NCBI GenBank assembly: GCA_052061695.1
Contig: JBPZEY010000003.1
DNA length: 64,000 bases
Origin: Alkalicoccus luteus
GTDB taxonomy: Bacteria > Bacillota > Bacilli > Bacillales > Salisediminibacteriaceae
Reading direction: 5' to 3' (one strand)
Shown one piece after another: positions 41,911 to 51,154 of this stretch (the stretch's first letter is position 1; every line of letters begins with the position of its first letter). The position numbers and the translations under genes are program-made. Under the pieces are notes generated by a model. It ran no database searches and was not told the DNA's origin. It saw only the letters and a list, made by a program, of their open reading frames with translations.

Positions 41911-43211
41911 CGGCTCACCCTCTCCTTTTCATGATAAGTCGTGACGAGCTGCGCCAGCGCCTCAACAGCAGCCGGCAGCACCCCTTCATCAAAAGTAAAT
42001 TTCGGATGATGGTGACCATATGGAAGCGGTGTGCCGTATAAGAGATAGGCCGCTTCCCCATTTTGCTCGCGTACACGATTCATCATGAGCGCCGCATCTT
42101 CTGAGCCACCGAGCGGAAGCGGTCCGATGACGCGCTTCGTAAACTGCTCACCCCAACTGGAAAGCTTGGCACCGATTGCTTTGCTCGACTCGGTTGTGCT
42201 GCCTTGCCCCACAACGTCGATGGTGACCTCGACTCCGTACATGTCGGCACAGGCGGTGAGGATGCGCCTTGCTTCTTCTTCCATATAATTGTTCAGCTCA
42301 TTCGTTTCTCCTCGTGTCTCCATCATCATTTCCGCTCGTTCCGGAATGATATTGCGTCCTTCTCCGGCTGTCAGCTTGCCGACGTTCAAGCGTATGATGC
42401 CGTCCCGGTGCGGCGGAATTGCCTGCAGCTGAATCGCAGCAGACGCAGCTGCGAGCAGCGCGTTTTTTCCTGCCGCCGGATCGACGCCTGCGTGTGCAGA
42501 CACGCCGGTAAACGTGACATCGAGCTTTGTTGTCGCGAGGAATCGTTCCGTGCCGCATGCGATCGTGCCGACTTCCAAATCATGAATACCGATGTGGCCG
42601 CTGAAAAAGTAGTCCTTCCCGTCCAGCCAGCCCTTTTCCACCATCGCATACGCGCCACGGCTGCCTTCTTCCGCCGGCTGAAATAAAAAGGTCAGCGTAC
42701 CTGTAAGCTGGTCGACGTTTTCGACGCATAGCTTCACAAGTTCTACCCCTATCGCCGTATGCCCGTCGTGCCCGCAGGCGTGCATGTACCCTGGATGGCG
42801 GCTTGGAAAGCCTGCATCTGCGGGAAAATGCTCTGCAGCAGCTTCTGTAATGGGCAGCGCATCGATGTCAAAACGAAGCGCTGTATCCGGACCCGGTTTC
42901 CCCGTATCCAGCACCGCTACTGCACCAGTGTGTCCGCCCTGCATTCGCTCCAGCAGAGCAGGTTCTAAGCCCGCCTTTTCTGCGAGCTGAAAAAAATAAG
43001 CATCTTCTTCAGCCGACGGCAAGCCCATACGAGCACTGCTCTCTACTGCATCCGTTCCGGTATAGATCGTAACCGGCAGCTCGGAAAGCTCCGAAACAAT
43101 TGCCGCAGTCGTCTGATACTCACACCAGCCAGGTTCGGCGATCTGGTGCAGCTTCCGGCGAAGCGCTGTCAGTTGTTCTGTTTTTGCTGCGATCGCCTCC
43201 GACCAGCTCAT
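41907..43211 (-). CDS. M20 amidohydrolase, AbgA-like
   Basis: Protein of 434 residues. Metal-site segments: LRFDIDALPITEAA, MHACGHDGHTAIGVEL, FQPAEEGSRGAYAM, FSGHIGIHD and the C-terminal GGSEDAALMMNRV. The extended form of the M20D group matches AbgA, the E. coli p-aminobenzoyl-glutamate hydrolase subunit (436 residues). It overlaps genes on both sides by 4 nt. The neighbouring AbgT carrier supports a p-aminobenzoyl-glutamate or similar acyl-glutamate role. Confidence 0.85.
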   Translation of the reverse strand: MSWSEAIAAKTEQLTALRRKLHQIAEPGWCEYQTTAAIVSELSELPVTIYTGTDAVESSARMGLPSAEEDAYFFQLAEKAGLEPALLERMQGGHTGAVAVLDTGKPGPDTALRFDIDALPITEAAAEHFPADAGFPSRHPGYMHACGHDGHTAIGVELVKLCVENVDQLTGTLTFLFQPAEEGSRGAYAMVEKGWLDGKDYFFSGHIGIHDLEVGTIACGTERFLATTKLDVTFTGVSAHAGVDPAAGKNALLAAASAAIQLQAIPPHRDGIIRLNVGKLTAGEGRNIIPERAEMMMETRGETNELNNYMEEEARRILTACADMYGVEVTIDVVGQGSTTESSKAIGAKLSSWGEQFTKRVIGPLPLGGSEDAALMMNRVREQNGEAAYLLYGTPLPYGHHHPKFTFDEGVLPAAVEALAQLVTTYHEKERVSR

Positions 43212-44392
43212 ACGTCTCCTCCTTTTGCCGCGCGGTATGCCGTTTCCGCGAGCATTTCCACGCCATATGGAATCGCACGCTCATCGATATCAAACTGCGG
43301 GTCGTGCAGCGGCTTTTGCACTGTTCGCGACGGAATTGCCGTTCCAAGCCAGTAATAAGCTCCCGGATACGTCTCCAGAAAGCGGCCAAAATCCTCTCCG
43401 CCCATGCTAGGAAGAATCTCCGGCTGTGCCTCTTCACCGTAGGCATCGCGCACGGCTTCCGCGACGAGTGCCGCGCTTTCTTCGGTGTTTCGCGTTGCCG
43501 GATAGCCGTCATGGTACGTGAGCTCAGCCGTTCCGCCTAGCATCTCTGCCGTCTGAGTCGTAATCGCTTCCATCCGTTTTTTAATGCTGTTTTTGACGTC
43601 CGCTTCATACGTCCGCACCGTTCCTTCGAGCACGACTTCTTCTGCGATCACGTTGTAGCGGGAGCCGCCGTTAATGGTGCCAACCGTGACAACCGCTGAT
43701 TTCAATGGATCGGTGCTGCGGCTTACAATCGTCTGCAGTGCGTTGATGAGCTGCGCGGCAATCACAACGGCATCAGTCGTCTGGTGGGGCATCGATGCGT
43801 GGCCCGAAGCACCAGTGACGCGGATTTCAAAGCGGTCGGAGTTGCCCATCATCGTACCTGGGCGGACGCCGAACGTACCGACCGGCAAATCAGGCCATAC
43901 GTGCTGCGCGTAAGTCTCATCCGGAACGTAGTCGGCAAATACGCCGTCATCCATCATCGCCTGAGCTCCTCCGACAGGTGCGTTCTCTTCTGCCGGCTGA
44001 AACACGAGTAAAATCGTGCCTGATAGGGATTCACGGTTAGCGTAAAGCAGCTTACCCGCTCCTAAAAGCATCGCCGTGTGTGCATCGTGCCCGCAGGCGT
44101 GCATCGCTCCCTTCGTTTTGGATACGAACTCGTGCTCGTTTTGCTCGACGATCGGCAGGGCGTCCATGTCGGCGCGCAGCGCGATCGTTTTTCCGGGATG
44201 GGCCCCGCTGATGATGCCAAGCACCCCGTGTTCGGCAAAGCCGGTTTGAAACGGAATGCCGGCTTTCTCAAGTTCCTCCTGGACCCGTCTGGACGTACGG
44301 CTTTCTTCGTGCGAAAGCTCCGGATTTTCATGCAGCTCGCGCCGGAACGCGATCGTTTCTTCTTTGATTGATTCTCCAAGTCCTATAAACAT
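43208..44392 (-). CDS. M20D amidohydrolase (N-acyl amino acid type)
   Basis: Protein of 394 residues. It has LRADMDALPIVEQNEHEF, MHACGHDAHTAMLLGAG (HxD), FQPAEENAPVGGAQAM (Glu pair), AQHVWPDLPVG (His) and GGEDFGRFLETYPGAYYWLG at the C-terminus. This is the typical hippurate hydrolase/N-acetyl amino acid amidohydrolase set. ATG 44392 lies nine bases after GAGAGG; ATG 44398 is possible. It overlaps the AbgA-like gene by 4 nt and follows the carrier by 84 nt. Confidence 0.86.
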   Translation of the reverse strand: MFIGLGESIKEETIAFRRELHENPELSHEESRTSRRVQEELEKAGIPFQTGFAEHGVLGIISGAHPGKTIALRADMDALPIVEQNEHEFVSKTKGAMHACGHDAHTAMLLGAGKLLYANRESLSGTILLVFQPAEENAPVGGAQAMMDDGVFADYVPDETYAQHVWPDLPVGTFGVRPGTMMGNSDRFEIRVTGASGHASMPHQTTDAVVIAAQLINALQTIVSRSTDPLKSAVVTVGTINGGSRYNVIAEEVVLEGTVRTYEADVKNSIKKRMEAITTQTAEMLGGTAELTYHDGYPATRNTEESAALVAEAVRDAYGEEAQPEILPSMGGEDFGRFLETYPGAYYWLGTAIPSRTVQKPLHDPQFDIDERAIPYGVEMLAETAYRAAKGGDV

Positions 44393-44476
44393 ACACATTA
44401 TCCTCTCTGTCTGATACACGACAAACGGCCGCCCCCGGGAGCACGAATTGCGCCCCGCGGGAACAGCCTGTCTCGC

Positions 44477-46015
44477 TTAAAGACCAGGCGTGATGCCAGG
44501 TCCGATCGGCAGTCCGATCAGGTTCCATACGACGAAGATTGCAATCCAGATGAACAGGAAGGTCATCGCGTACGGGAGCATAATGGAAAACAATGTTCCA
44601 AAGCCTGCGCGGTTGTCGTATTTTTTCATAAAGGCGAGCACCATCGGCACGTACGGGTTCATCGGGGTAATGATGTTCGTCGATGAATCTGCAATACGGT
44701 AGGCCAGCTGGACGAACGCCGGGTCGTAATTTAAGAAATAAAACATCGGAATGAAAATCGGTGCCATCAGTGCCCACTGTGCTGAGCCGCTGAAAATAAA
44801 CAGGTTCAGTACAGCACCGAGCAGAATAAAGCCGACAATCAGTCCCATTCCGGTGAAGTTAATCGCCTCCAGTCCGTTTGCGCTTGTGACGGCGATAAAC
44901 GTGCCGAGATTTGTCCACTCGAAATACGCAATAAACTGGGAAGCAGCGAAAATGAGGACGATAAAGCCGCTCATATCCTTCATTGCTTTCCCCATCAGCT
45001 CCGGTACGTCAGCAGTCGATTGCAGCACTTTCACCGTCGTACCATAAGCGATGGCAACGACAATAAAGAAGAACAAAATGATCGGAATGATGTTATCCAG
45101 GAAAATCGACGGCACGACCGTTCCGTCTTCCCCGCGGAGAATGCCGTTTGGCGGCACAATCCCGGCAGCAACAATGGCAATATATACGGCCGCTGTAATA
45201 CCGGCGTTTCGAAGCCCCTTCAGTTCCTGTGCAGTCGGCTGTTCTGCCGTCTGGGAAACGGTATCCGGATCTGCATACTTGTCATTGAACTTGCCAAGAC
45301 GTGGCTCGACGACGCGTTCGGTGATCCATGTTCCGACGATCATGAGCATGAGGACCGAGAACGCCATAAAGAAGTAGTTATCCACCACGGTGACGACGAG
45401 GTCTTCATTTACCGTCTGGGCCACTTCTGTACTGATACCCGAAAGCAGGGCATCTGTACCCGTGATCAGCACGTTTGCAGTAAATCCGGCACCAACCCCC
45501 GCGAAACCGGCAGCCATACCAGCGAGCGGATGACGGCCGAGTGAATAAAACACCATCGCCGCAAGCGGTGGAATAATAACAAACGCTGCATCGGACGCCA
45601 GGTTTCCCATAACACCTGTTCCGATAATGACGTAGGTGACAAGTTTTGCGGGTGCATTCAAAATCGTCCGCTTCATAAACGTTTCGATCAGTCCGACCTT
45701 TTGCGCAAGCCCGATCCCGAACATCATGACAAGCACGAGACCAAGCGGCGCAAAACCGGTGAAGTTATCGAGCATCGAAGATAAAATAAACTCGAGTCCT
45801 TCCAAGCTCACCATGTTCTCGATGGCAACTGTTTCACCGTCCTGCGGATGCACAACGGAGAGGTTGAGTGCGCTCAGCACCCACGACAGGAGAATCACCC
45901 CGGCCGCTAAATAAATAAACAACATAAATGGATGTGGAAGCTTGTTCCCTAAACGCTCGACGTTGTCGAGAAACTTAAGGAAAAAGCCTTTCTTTTCCGT
46001 TTCTTCGGTGGACAT
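44477..46015 (-). CDS. abgT: AbgT-family transporter
   Basis: Membrane protein of 512 residues. Family signatures: RLGNKLPHPFMLFIYLAAGVILLSWVLS, FTGFAPLGLVLVMMFGIGLAQKVGLIET, TNIITPMNPYVPMVLAF. AbgT members import p-aminobenzoyl-glutamate or export sulfonamides. First gene of the operon, with its own GGAGGG before ATG 46015. Followed by three M20 enzymes, so import and cleavage of acyl amino acids is the likely job. Confidence 0.9.
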   Translation of the reverse strand: MSTEETEKKGFFLKFLDNVERLGNKLPHPFMLFIYLAAGVILLSWVLSALNLSVVHPQDGETVAIENMVSLEGLEFILSSMLDNFTGFAPLGLVLVMMFGIGLAQKVGLIETFMKRTILNAPAKLVTYVIIGTGVMGNLASDAAFVIIPPLAAMVFYSLGRHPLAGMAAGFAGVGAGFTANVLITGTDALLSGISTEVAQTVNEDLVVTVVDNYFFMAFSVLMLMIVGTWITERVVEPRLGKFNDKYADPDTVSQTAEQPTAQELKGLRNAGITAAVYIAIVAAGIVPPNGILRGEDGTVVPSIFLDNIIPIILFFFIVVAIAYGTTVKVLQSTADVPELMGKAMKDMSGFIVLIFAASQFIAYFEWTNLGTFIAVTSANGLEAINFTGMGLIVGFILLGAVLNLFIFSGSAQWALMAPIFIPMFYFLNYDPAFVQLAYRIADSSTNIITPMNPYVPMVLAFMKKYDNRAGFGTLFSIMLPYAMTFLFIWIAIFVVWNLIGLPIGPGITPGL

Positions 46016-46462
46016 CGTATCCCTCCAGCACGTATGTATTAACGGACATTATCTTTTTTTATTCCGTTAAACGTACCTTACCACATTTTTCGACATTTGA
46101 AAGCCCCCTCTTTTCAGAAAATTAGTTTTTCGTGTCAGATAACGTGACAAAGCCTGCATATTAGGCCCGTACCTATTCGGCACAATAGCTGCTAATCCTC
46201 GTAACGAAAGCGATTACATCCATTCTTCGTATTTGTGATTTGTTGAACGTAATTTCGGACATAAGAGAATTTATCGTTGGATGTTATTAAATTGTACATA
46301 TGAAACAGCGCACCCTTATTCCGTCGCCAGAATAGATTGTCATCCAATGACCGAAAACGATTTTGTTATTTTTGTTTATTTTGCACGGTAAAAAGGTATC
46401 CTTTACCAGTCCGGGTCGATCGTGACCCGTAAGAACGATGTTACAAGCAGAGAGGTGAAAGA
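46016..46462. promoter_or_regulatory. Divergent intergenic region (AbgT / DMT) with inverted repeats
   Basis: 447 nt without a gene. Near the DMT start are two inverted repeats: GGTAAA-N9-TTTACC (46387-46407) and CGGGTC-N6-GACCCG (46412-46429). A small palindromic operator pair is likely. No riboswitch or RNA is recognised in the rest. Confidence 0.55.
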
Positions 46463-47329
46463 ATGAGAGGTTTAGGCATTCTTTTCGTGATACTTGCCGC
46501 TATCGGCTGGGGTCTCAGCGGCGGAATTGGTGATATTTTAATGGAGCGCGGCTGGGATCCGATCGTGATTTCGTTTTACCGGGGCGCGATCGGACTCGTC
46601 TTCTTTCTCATATGGCTTGTCATCAGTTCGTCTTCCAAGAGCGAACGATCCGGCCGTTTTTACTTATGGGCGGTGCTTGCCGGACTTGGTGTAGCCGGTA
46701 ACTTTACGCTCTACTATACGAGCATCGAGGCGTCCAGCGTGCCGGTTGCCGCGACGCTCATGTACACGGCGCCGGTGTTTGTGCTGCTCATTTCCTTCGT
46801 GCTTAGAATTGAAAAATCGACGATCTTTAAATGGAGCTGTGTGGCGAGCGTGGTTGCGGGGATTGTACTGCTAACCGGCGCCTATAATCCGGACGATGTG
46901 GCGGTGAGCGCGCTGGGCGTGATTACCGGTTTAGGGGCGGGACTGGCCTATACGTTATTCATTTTCGGATTTAAGCGTGCTTCCAAGCTTGGTAATCCGG
47001 AAACAATTCTCGCGGTCGCCTTCTCTGCGTTTTGTATTGCGCTGTTTCTTCTGGCAGACCCAGGACAGCTTTTAGCCGTCTGGACATCCGCTGATATCGG
47101 CTGGTTTATCCTGCTTGGTACGGTCGGAGCAGGTGTATCGTTTATCTTTTATTTATACGGAATCCGCAAAACGGCACCTTCTACCGCATCGATGGTTGCG
47201 ATGGTCGAGCCGGTTACCGCAACGCTTTTCGGTCTGCTCCTGCTCGGCGACGTGCTCACGCTGATTCAGGCAGTCGGCATGGGCGTCATTCTCATCACCG
47301 TTACGATTTTAAGTGTGAAACAAGCATAA
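46463..47329 (+). CDS. EamA/DMT-family transporter
   Basis: Protein of 288 residues with ten helices and two EamA repeats: FVILAAIGWGLSGGIGDILMERGWDPIVISFYRG and TGLGAGLAYTLFIFGFKRASKLG. Members export amino acids or metabolites. GAGAGGTGA precedes ATG 46463. The inverted repeats upstream and a terminator after it indicate separate regulation. Confidence 0.88.
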   Translation: MRGLGILFVILAAIGWGLSGGIGDILMERGWDPIVISFYRGAIGLVFFLIWLVISSSSKSERSGRFYLWAVLAGLGVAGNFTLYYTSIEASSVPVAATLMYTAPVFVLLISFVLRIEKSTIFKWSCVASVVAGIVLLTGAYNPDDVAVSALGVITGLGAGLAYTLFIFGFKRASKLGNPETILAVAFSAFCIALFLLADPGQLLAVWTSADIGWFILLGTVGAGVSFIFYLYGIRKTAPSTASMVAMVEPVTATLFGLLLLGDVLTLIQAVGMGVILITVTILSVKQA

Positions 47330-47332
47330 GAC

Positions 47333-47370
47333 AAAAAGCGCTCCGGACCTAGACGTCCGGAGCGTTTTCC
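47333..47370 (+). terminator. Terminator of the DMT gene
   Basis: CGCTCCGGAC and GTCCGGAGCG arms with a U-run. The same stem recurs at 47871-47907. Confidence 0.9.
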
Positions 47371-47377
47371 AGGATAT

Positions 47378-47875
47378 TGAAAAAGTCTTTCAATTTACAT
47401 GTCTATTCGTTTGATTGTATTTCCTCTCTGCTTACCGGCGGAAGCTTGCCGTGCGCTTGTCTTCAGCTATTTCTCAGGGTGACCCCTGAGAAAGGATCTT
47501 TAGACTGCGCTTATTCCACAGGCGTCCCCGCCGGACACATTGAGGAAACGGCTCTGCTTGTTGGAAAACAACGTCGCGACAGGCAGACGCGACTGCTTTT
47601 TTGCTCTAATGGTGAATTTCATGACGTACTGGGCTGCCTATTCAACTTCGAAACGTCACATAACGATACGCTCCATCTGAATCTTATAAGCTCGTGCCAA
47701 TCAGATCCAGGCATTTGAACCGAACTGCCAGCTGTAGACATCGAAAAAACCTCGACTCCAGGAGGATCAGAACGAGGCGAAAGCCGAGGCTTTTCCCTCA
47801 GTAAAGCGAGTGTGCACAGACAAAAGCAGGTGTAAGATTATTCACTTAAAAACACTTTATCGACACTTTGAAAAA
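47378..47875. repeat. Decayed interspersed repeat, copy 2 (inverted)
   Basis: Reverse-complement partner of 5529-6063, about 500 bp. It keeps the same block order: TTGAAAAAGTCTTTCAA end, GCTATTTCTCAGGG, CCGGACACATTGAGG, GCGACTGCTTTTTTGC, GGAGGATCAGAACGAGGCGA (47762-47781) and the ACACTTTATCGACACTTTGAA end. An apparent plus frame of 113 residues (47377-47718) has no ribosome binding site and is not conserved in the other copy. Each copy is adjacent to terminator hairpins. Confidence 0.75.
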
Positions 47876-47907
47876 CGCTCCGGACCTTGTTGTCCGGAGC
47901 GTTTTCT
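47871..47907 (-). terminator. Terminator of the 47921-48250 gene
   Basis: CGCTCCGGAC and GTCCGGAGCG arms, the same sequence as the DMT terminator, with a different loop. It carries a U-run in the minus direction. Confidence 0.88.
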
Positions 47908-47920
47908 ATCGTTTTATTCA

Positions 47921-48250
47921 CTAGAGCCCAATGATCCAAAAGCAGAGTGCACCGACAAGCACGAGCGCAAAAAAGCCAGTGAAGACGTTTCGCTGCAGGT
48001 TGTTTTCATCCTGGACAGCTTCAATGATTCTTGCGGCAAAAAAGCTCGATAATATCAATGTCCACATAGCTACCGGGGCTTGGAAGACGTTCGGGTTCAA
48101 ATAATGAAAGGCTGGAAATCCTGCGTAGACGATCCCGATCAACATATCGACGGCATTAAAAGCCGGATGACGATCTTTAAACGCCTTACGGCCGATCCAT
48201 TTATGTATCAGCTTTTCGCCTTCGCTATGATTGCCTGAAGGTAAAAAGAT
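47921..48250 (-). CDS. DUF4181-like membrane protein (AUC start?)
   Basis: About 109 residues with three helices. The frame reads FLPSGNHSEGEKLIHKWIGRKAFKDRHPAFNAVDMLIGIVYAGFP...FFAARIIEAVQDENNLQRNVFTGFFALVLVGALCF. A clear AAAGGAGG lies seven bases before ATC (48250), and a stop lies before that, so no normal start is available near the site. The first ATG (48145) would lose 35 residues with coding character. Initiation at AUC, or loss of the start, is inferred. Confidence 0.55.
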   Translation of the reverse strand: MFLPSGNHSEGEKLIHKWIGRKAFKDRHPAFNAVDMLIGIVYAGFPAFHYLNPNVFQAPVAMWTLILSSFFAARIIEAVQDENNLQRNVFTGFFALVLVGALCFWIIGL

Positions 48251-48352
48251 GCTACCGCCTCCTTTTTAGGTCTTATTCCTGCGCGGCGATGAGTGCTGAT
48301 GCTCAAAGCGCCAAAAAAATCCTGCTGCTATTCCCCTACCCTTACTAACTTC

Positions 48353-48829
48353 TTAAAACGCTACTTCTTTCAGACCTGTATCTCTTGCGACAAGCTCTTC
48401 TGCAAACGTACATTCCATGAAAAACATAGCTGCCGCGATAAACAAGACACCTTTTGCGGTGTACAGCGCAACTCCAGAAACCGAGTCCGGTACATGATCA
48501 AGCGTAAACAGCTTGACGTCTTCAATCATCTCATCAAACGCGAGTACAGAGCCGGATACGTTTATGTACAATCCGTCCTCTATATCAAATGACAGCGGGT
48601 AAGGATGTACCTGGTTTTGTACTGTAAAAACGTCGTTGTAGTTCTCATTTTCTGTACAGTCCAGGCGAATGAAGCCTTGCTCTCCTTCATCTCCCTCTTG
48701 CCAGTGGAGCAGCGTTGGCATCGTGTTCAATTCTAAAAAATCGCCGGACGGATACATGACCGTTTGCTGCGAGCGTAAGCCACGCAGCTGTTTTCCCTTC
48801 AGCATTAGGAGCGTTTCAACAACGTTCAA
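48353..48829 (-). CDS. Soluble protein, unknown
   Basis: Protein of 158 residues. It has strands such as VMYPSGDFLELNTMPTLLHW, GFIRLDCTENENYNDVFTVQNQ and a hydrophobic C-terminal helix (GVALYTAKGVLFIAAAMFFMECTF). Starts at TTG 48829, overlapping the acetyltransferase stop (TTGA), with GGAGGGAAAGG in front. Third gene of an operon with a methyltransferase and an acetyltransferase. Function unknown. Confidence 0.6.
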   Translation of the reverse strand: MNVVETLLMLKGKQLRGLRSQQTVMYPSGDFLELNTMPTLLHWQEGDEGEQGFIRLDCTENENYNDVFTVQNQVHPYPLSFDIEDGLYINVSGSVLAFDEMIEDVKLFTLDHVPDSVSGVALYTAKGVLFIAAAMFFMECTFAEELVARDTGLKEVAF

Positions 48830-49302
48830 TCGCCTTTCCCTCCTTCCGTTAGAAACACACAAATCTCGTAGTCATTTACCGGATAGACGCCTGCCTCTTT
48901 CCAACCAGCTTTTGTGTAATAGTCACGCAGCTTTTCATTCCCTGCCCAGCAGTCCAGATACAGCGTGCCGGCAGTTATGAGCTTCGCTTCTTCCAGCAGC
49001 TTTTGGCCAATCTTTTGACCCTGATAAACCGGTTCGACAGCAAGCTCAAAAAGGTAGCAGCTTCCTGGAGCCACTGGAAACGTCATCGGTTCATTGATTT
49101 GCTTCATGGCAAAGGTGCCGATCACGTGATCTCCGGAAATAAGGATATAGCGTTCTCCTCTGTCGATTTGCGCGATTACTGCTGCTTCATCCCACGGGTA
49201 GTCCCACTGCATCATATTTATATCAAGCAGTCGCTTCGTTACCCTGTTCAGCAAGGCTGTCACAGCCGCTGCATCTGCTTTTTCAGCACGCTGAACGATC
49301 AT
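48826..49302 (-). CDS. GNAT acetyltransferase
   Basis: Protein of 158 residues. Motif A is FELAVEPVYQGQKIGQKLLEEAK, preceded by the MTFPVAPGSCYLFELAVEP strand and followed by LYLDCWAGNEKLRDYYTKAGWKE. Standard GNAT with a probable small-molecule or antibiotic substrate. It overlaps the methyltransferase stop by 4 nt. Confidence 0.85.
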   Translation of the reverse strand: MIVQRAEKADAAAVTALLNRVTKRLLDINMMQWDYPWDEAAVIAQIDRGERYILISGDHVIGTFAMKQINEPMTFPVAPGSCYLFELAVEPVYQGQKIGQKLLEEAKLITAGTLYLDCWAGNEKLRDYYTKAGWKEAGVYPVNDYEICVFLTEGGKGD

Positions 49303-50081
49303 GTAACGGCCGTTATGTAGACATAGTCGCCAGCTTCAGACGCGTATCGTTTCATCACGTTTTCGATCTCACCGGAGGCTATATCGCCCTGGAGTTTTTC
49401 CACGCCGCTTCTCACTTCTGCTTCAGACGCGAGAGAAGCAAAGCTTGAGATACCGCTTCTCACTGTTGGATCGAGGTACATTGCTGGCTCATGTTTGCCG
49501 CTGTATAAAAAGAAGTCTTCGAGATCACTTTCAATAAAATAAGGCTCCTGCTTTACGTCAGCAAAGCCTGCTTCCACAAGCGCATTTTTCACTTTTTCCA
49601 CAGCCGGCATCTGCTCGGCTGAGCGTTCCATCATCTCTGGGAAGTAAGCATGTAACCAGTAGTTCCGCATTTGCTCCGGTGATGACGTAAAGATAACGAA
49701 CCGGCCTTCTTTTATGACAAGGTGCACGTCACGAAATGCGGCCTTCAAATCTGGCAGGTGATGAATCGACAGGACGCAGACCGCACCATCGAACTGTGCT
49801 GAACGAAATGGCATGCTGATCAGATCCGCTTGTTCCCACGTCAGCTCCGAAAATTTATGCTTTGCCTGATCGAGCATCGTTCCCGATACGTCAACGCCCG
49901 TCATCTGTAAGCCCGCACTCGCTAGCGCCTGCGTATAGTTACCCGTCCCGCATGCGGCGTCCATTACATGAGCACTGTTGCGAACGTCCAGCAGCTCCCT
50001 GATTCGTTTTGTTATACGCGGATCGGCGCGCCTCGTCGTGTCATAGCTGCGGCCGATTTGATCGTAAAGCGGGTTTGACAT
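49299..50081 (-). CDS. Class I SAM-dependent methyltransferase
   Basis: Protein of 260 residues. Motif I is VMDAACGTGNYTQALASAG, and the following region VTGVDVSGTMLDQAKHKFSEL and DGAVCVLSIHHLPDLKAAFRDVHLVIKEG fit the UbiE/Methyltransf_11 group. ATG 50081 has GGGAGGT upstream; the frame start at 50096 lacks it. First gene of a three-gene operon; the substrate is unknown. Confidence 0.87.
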   Translation of the reverse strand: MSNPLYDQIGRSYDTTRRADPRITKRIRELLDVRNSAHVMDAACGTGNYTQALASAGLQMTGVDVSGTMLDQAKHKFSELTWEQADLISMPFRSAQFDGAVCVLSIHHLPDLKAAFRDVHLVIKEGRFVIFTSSPEQMRNYWLHAYFPEMMERSAEQMPAVEKVKNALVEAGFADVKQEPYFIESDLEDFFLYSGKHEPAMYLDPTVRSGISSFASLASEAEVRSGVEKLQGDIASGEIENVMKRYASEAGDYVYITAVT

Positions 50082-50260
50082 GCAATAACCTCCCATTCAT
50101 TACCATTGATTACTATTTATTACCATTCATTATAACATTAATTGGAAATAGGCGAAGTGACGCAATTTACTATGTCCATACATGTCTTTCTAAAAGAATT
50201 CTTTCACTCCTTCTTAAAATGGTAAACTATAACCATATCCTGTTTCGAGAGGTGTCACTT

Positions 50261-50500
50261 ATGCTGCAAAAACTAATTTTTATAGCGGCAATCGCTGTAC
50301 TTTTCTTTGGCTTTGCTGCCGCAAATATGGAACCTTCCTTGTTCACAGCCCTTTCTTTAGGTATTCCACTCACACTCTTTTTCTTGCTAATGGGAGTTAA
50401 AGAATGGACAACAAGCGGGAAAACCTCCAGCGTTGTACTGTTTATTGGAAGCGGCGCTATTTTCATTTACATGCTTCGCACTTCGCTCGCCATAATTTAA
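50261..50500 (+). CDS. Small membrane protein, 79 aa
   Basis: Three hydrophobic segments: LIFIAAIAVLFFGFAAAN, LFTALSLGIPLTLFFLLMGV, TSSVVLFIGSGAIFIYML. GAGAGG precedes ATG 50261, and the next gene starts 12 nt later. Family not recognised. Confidence 0.65.
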   Translation: MLQKLIFIAAIAVLFFGFAAANMEPSLFTALSLGIPLTLFFLLMGVKEWTTSGKTSSVVLFIGSGAIFIYMLRTSLAII

Positions 50501-50512
50501 GGAGGGACACAA

Positions 50513-50956
50513 ATGTACTATTATAAGCTTGAGCCTTGGCCCCTGTTTTCTAATCATGAGTTTCAATTTTCAACGATTCCTGAGCCAGGATTTGAAGCGC
50601 TGAGCCTGGTAAAGCGTGATGAAGAACACGGGCTTTATCTTATTTTTGAAGACAATCGATTTTATTACCATTTTCATTACGTTGCGGAAGAAGGTCTTCC
50701 TTATACAGAAGTGTTTGCGATTTTGGAAACAAGGGAAGAACATCGTTTCGAGCTGATCAGCGCCATACATCAGCACTCTGAGATATCTCCTTTCTGTAAG
50801 GCGACACGCTCATTTCTGCTTAGTTGGGCGCTCCAGGAGGTTCCCCAGGTTCATAACGAAACATTGAAGCACCATATCATTGCGACTGAAGATGGTTTTG
50901 TTGAGGTGCTTGCTGACCGCGAACCTGTATGCTGGATCACCGACAAACCATCCTAA
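50513..50956 (+). CDS. Soluble protein, paralog of 56288-56749
   Basis: Protein of 147 residues, no membrane segment. NRFYYHFHYVAEEGLPYTEVFAILETREEHRFELI aligns with NHFSYLFEYEESQLFPFDEVYAVVRTPEHMRTGLM of the other gene, and SFLLSWA with SLLLTWT; both end with EVIADREP/EVIADRDP. AAGGAGGG precedes ATG 50513. Function unknown. Confidence 0.65.
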   Translation: MYYYKLEPWPLFSNHEFQFSTIPEPGFEALSLVKRDEEHGLYLIFEDNRFYYHFHYVAEEGLPYTEVFAILETREEHRFELISAIHQHSEISPFCKATRSFLLSWALQEVPQVHNETLKHHIIATEDGFVEVLADREPVCWITDKPS

Positions 50957-51154
50957 TTTTCAGTAGTTCCGATCTTACTTCCTGCATATATAAAAGCTTC
51001 CCATACTTAATAGCCCCTCAGCTAGTCTGACGGGCTTATCCATTAATTAAAGAAGGTAACAATAACCCTTCACGTTAACTGCACCGCAGATCCTCCCCAA
51101 TTGACGGTTGTTGTTGTCATAAATGAGCACTCCTTTTCCATCAATGCACCTTCG

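Noticed and set aside
44328..44777. 149-residue minus frame at the AbgT/M20 junction
   Set aside because: Alternative frame over the AbgT C-terminus; no site or motif.
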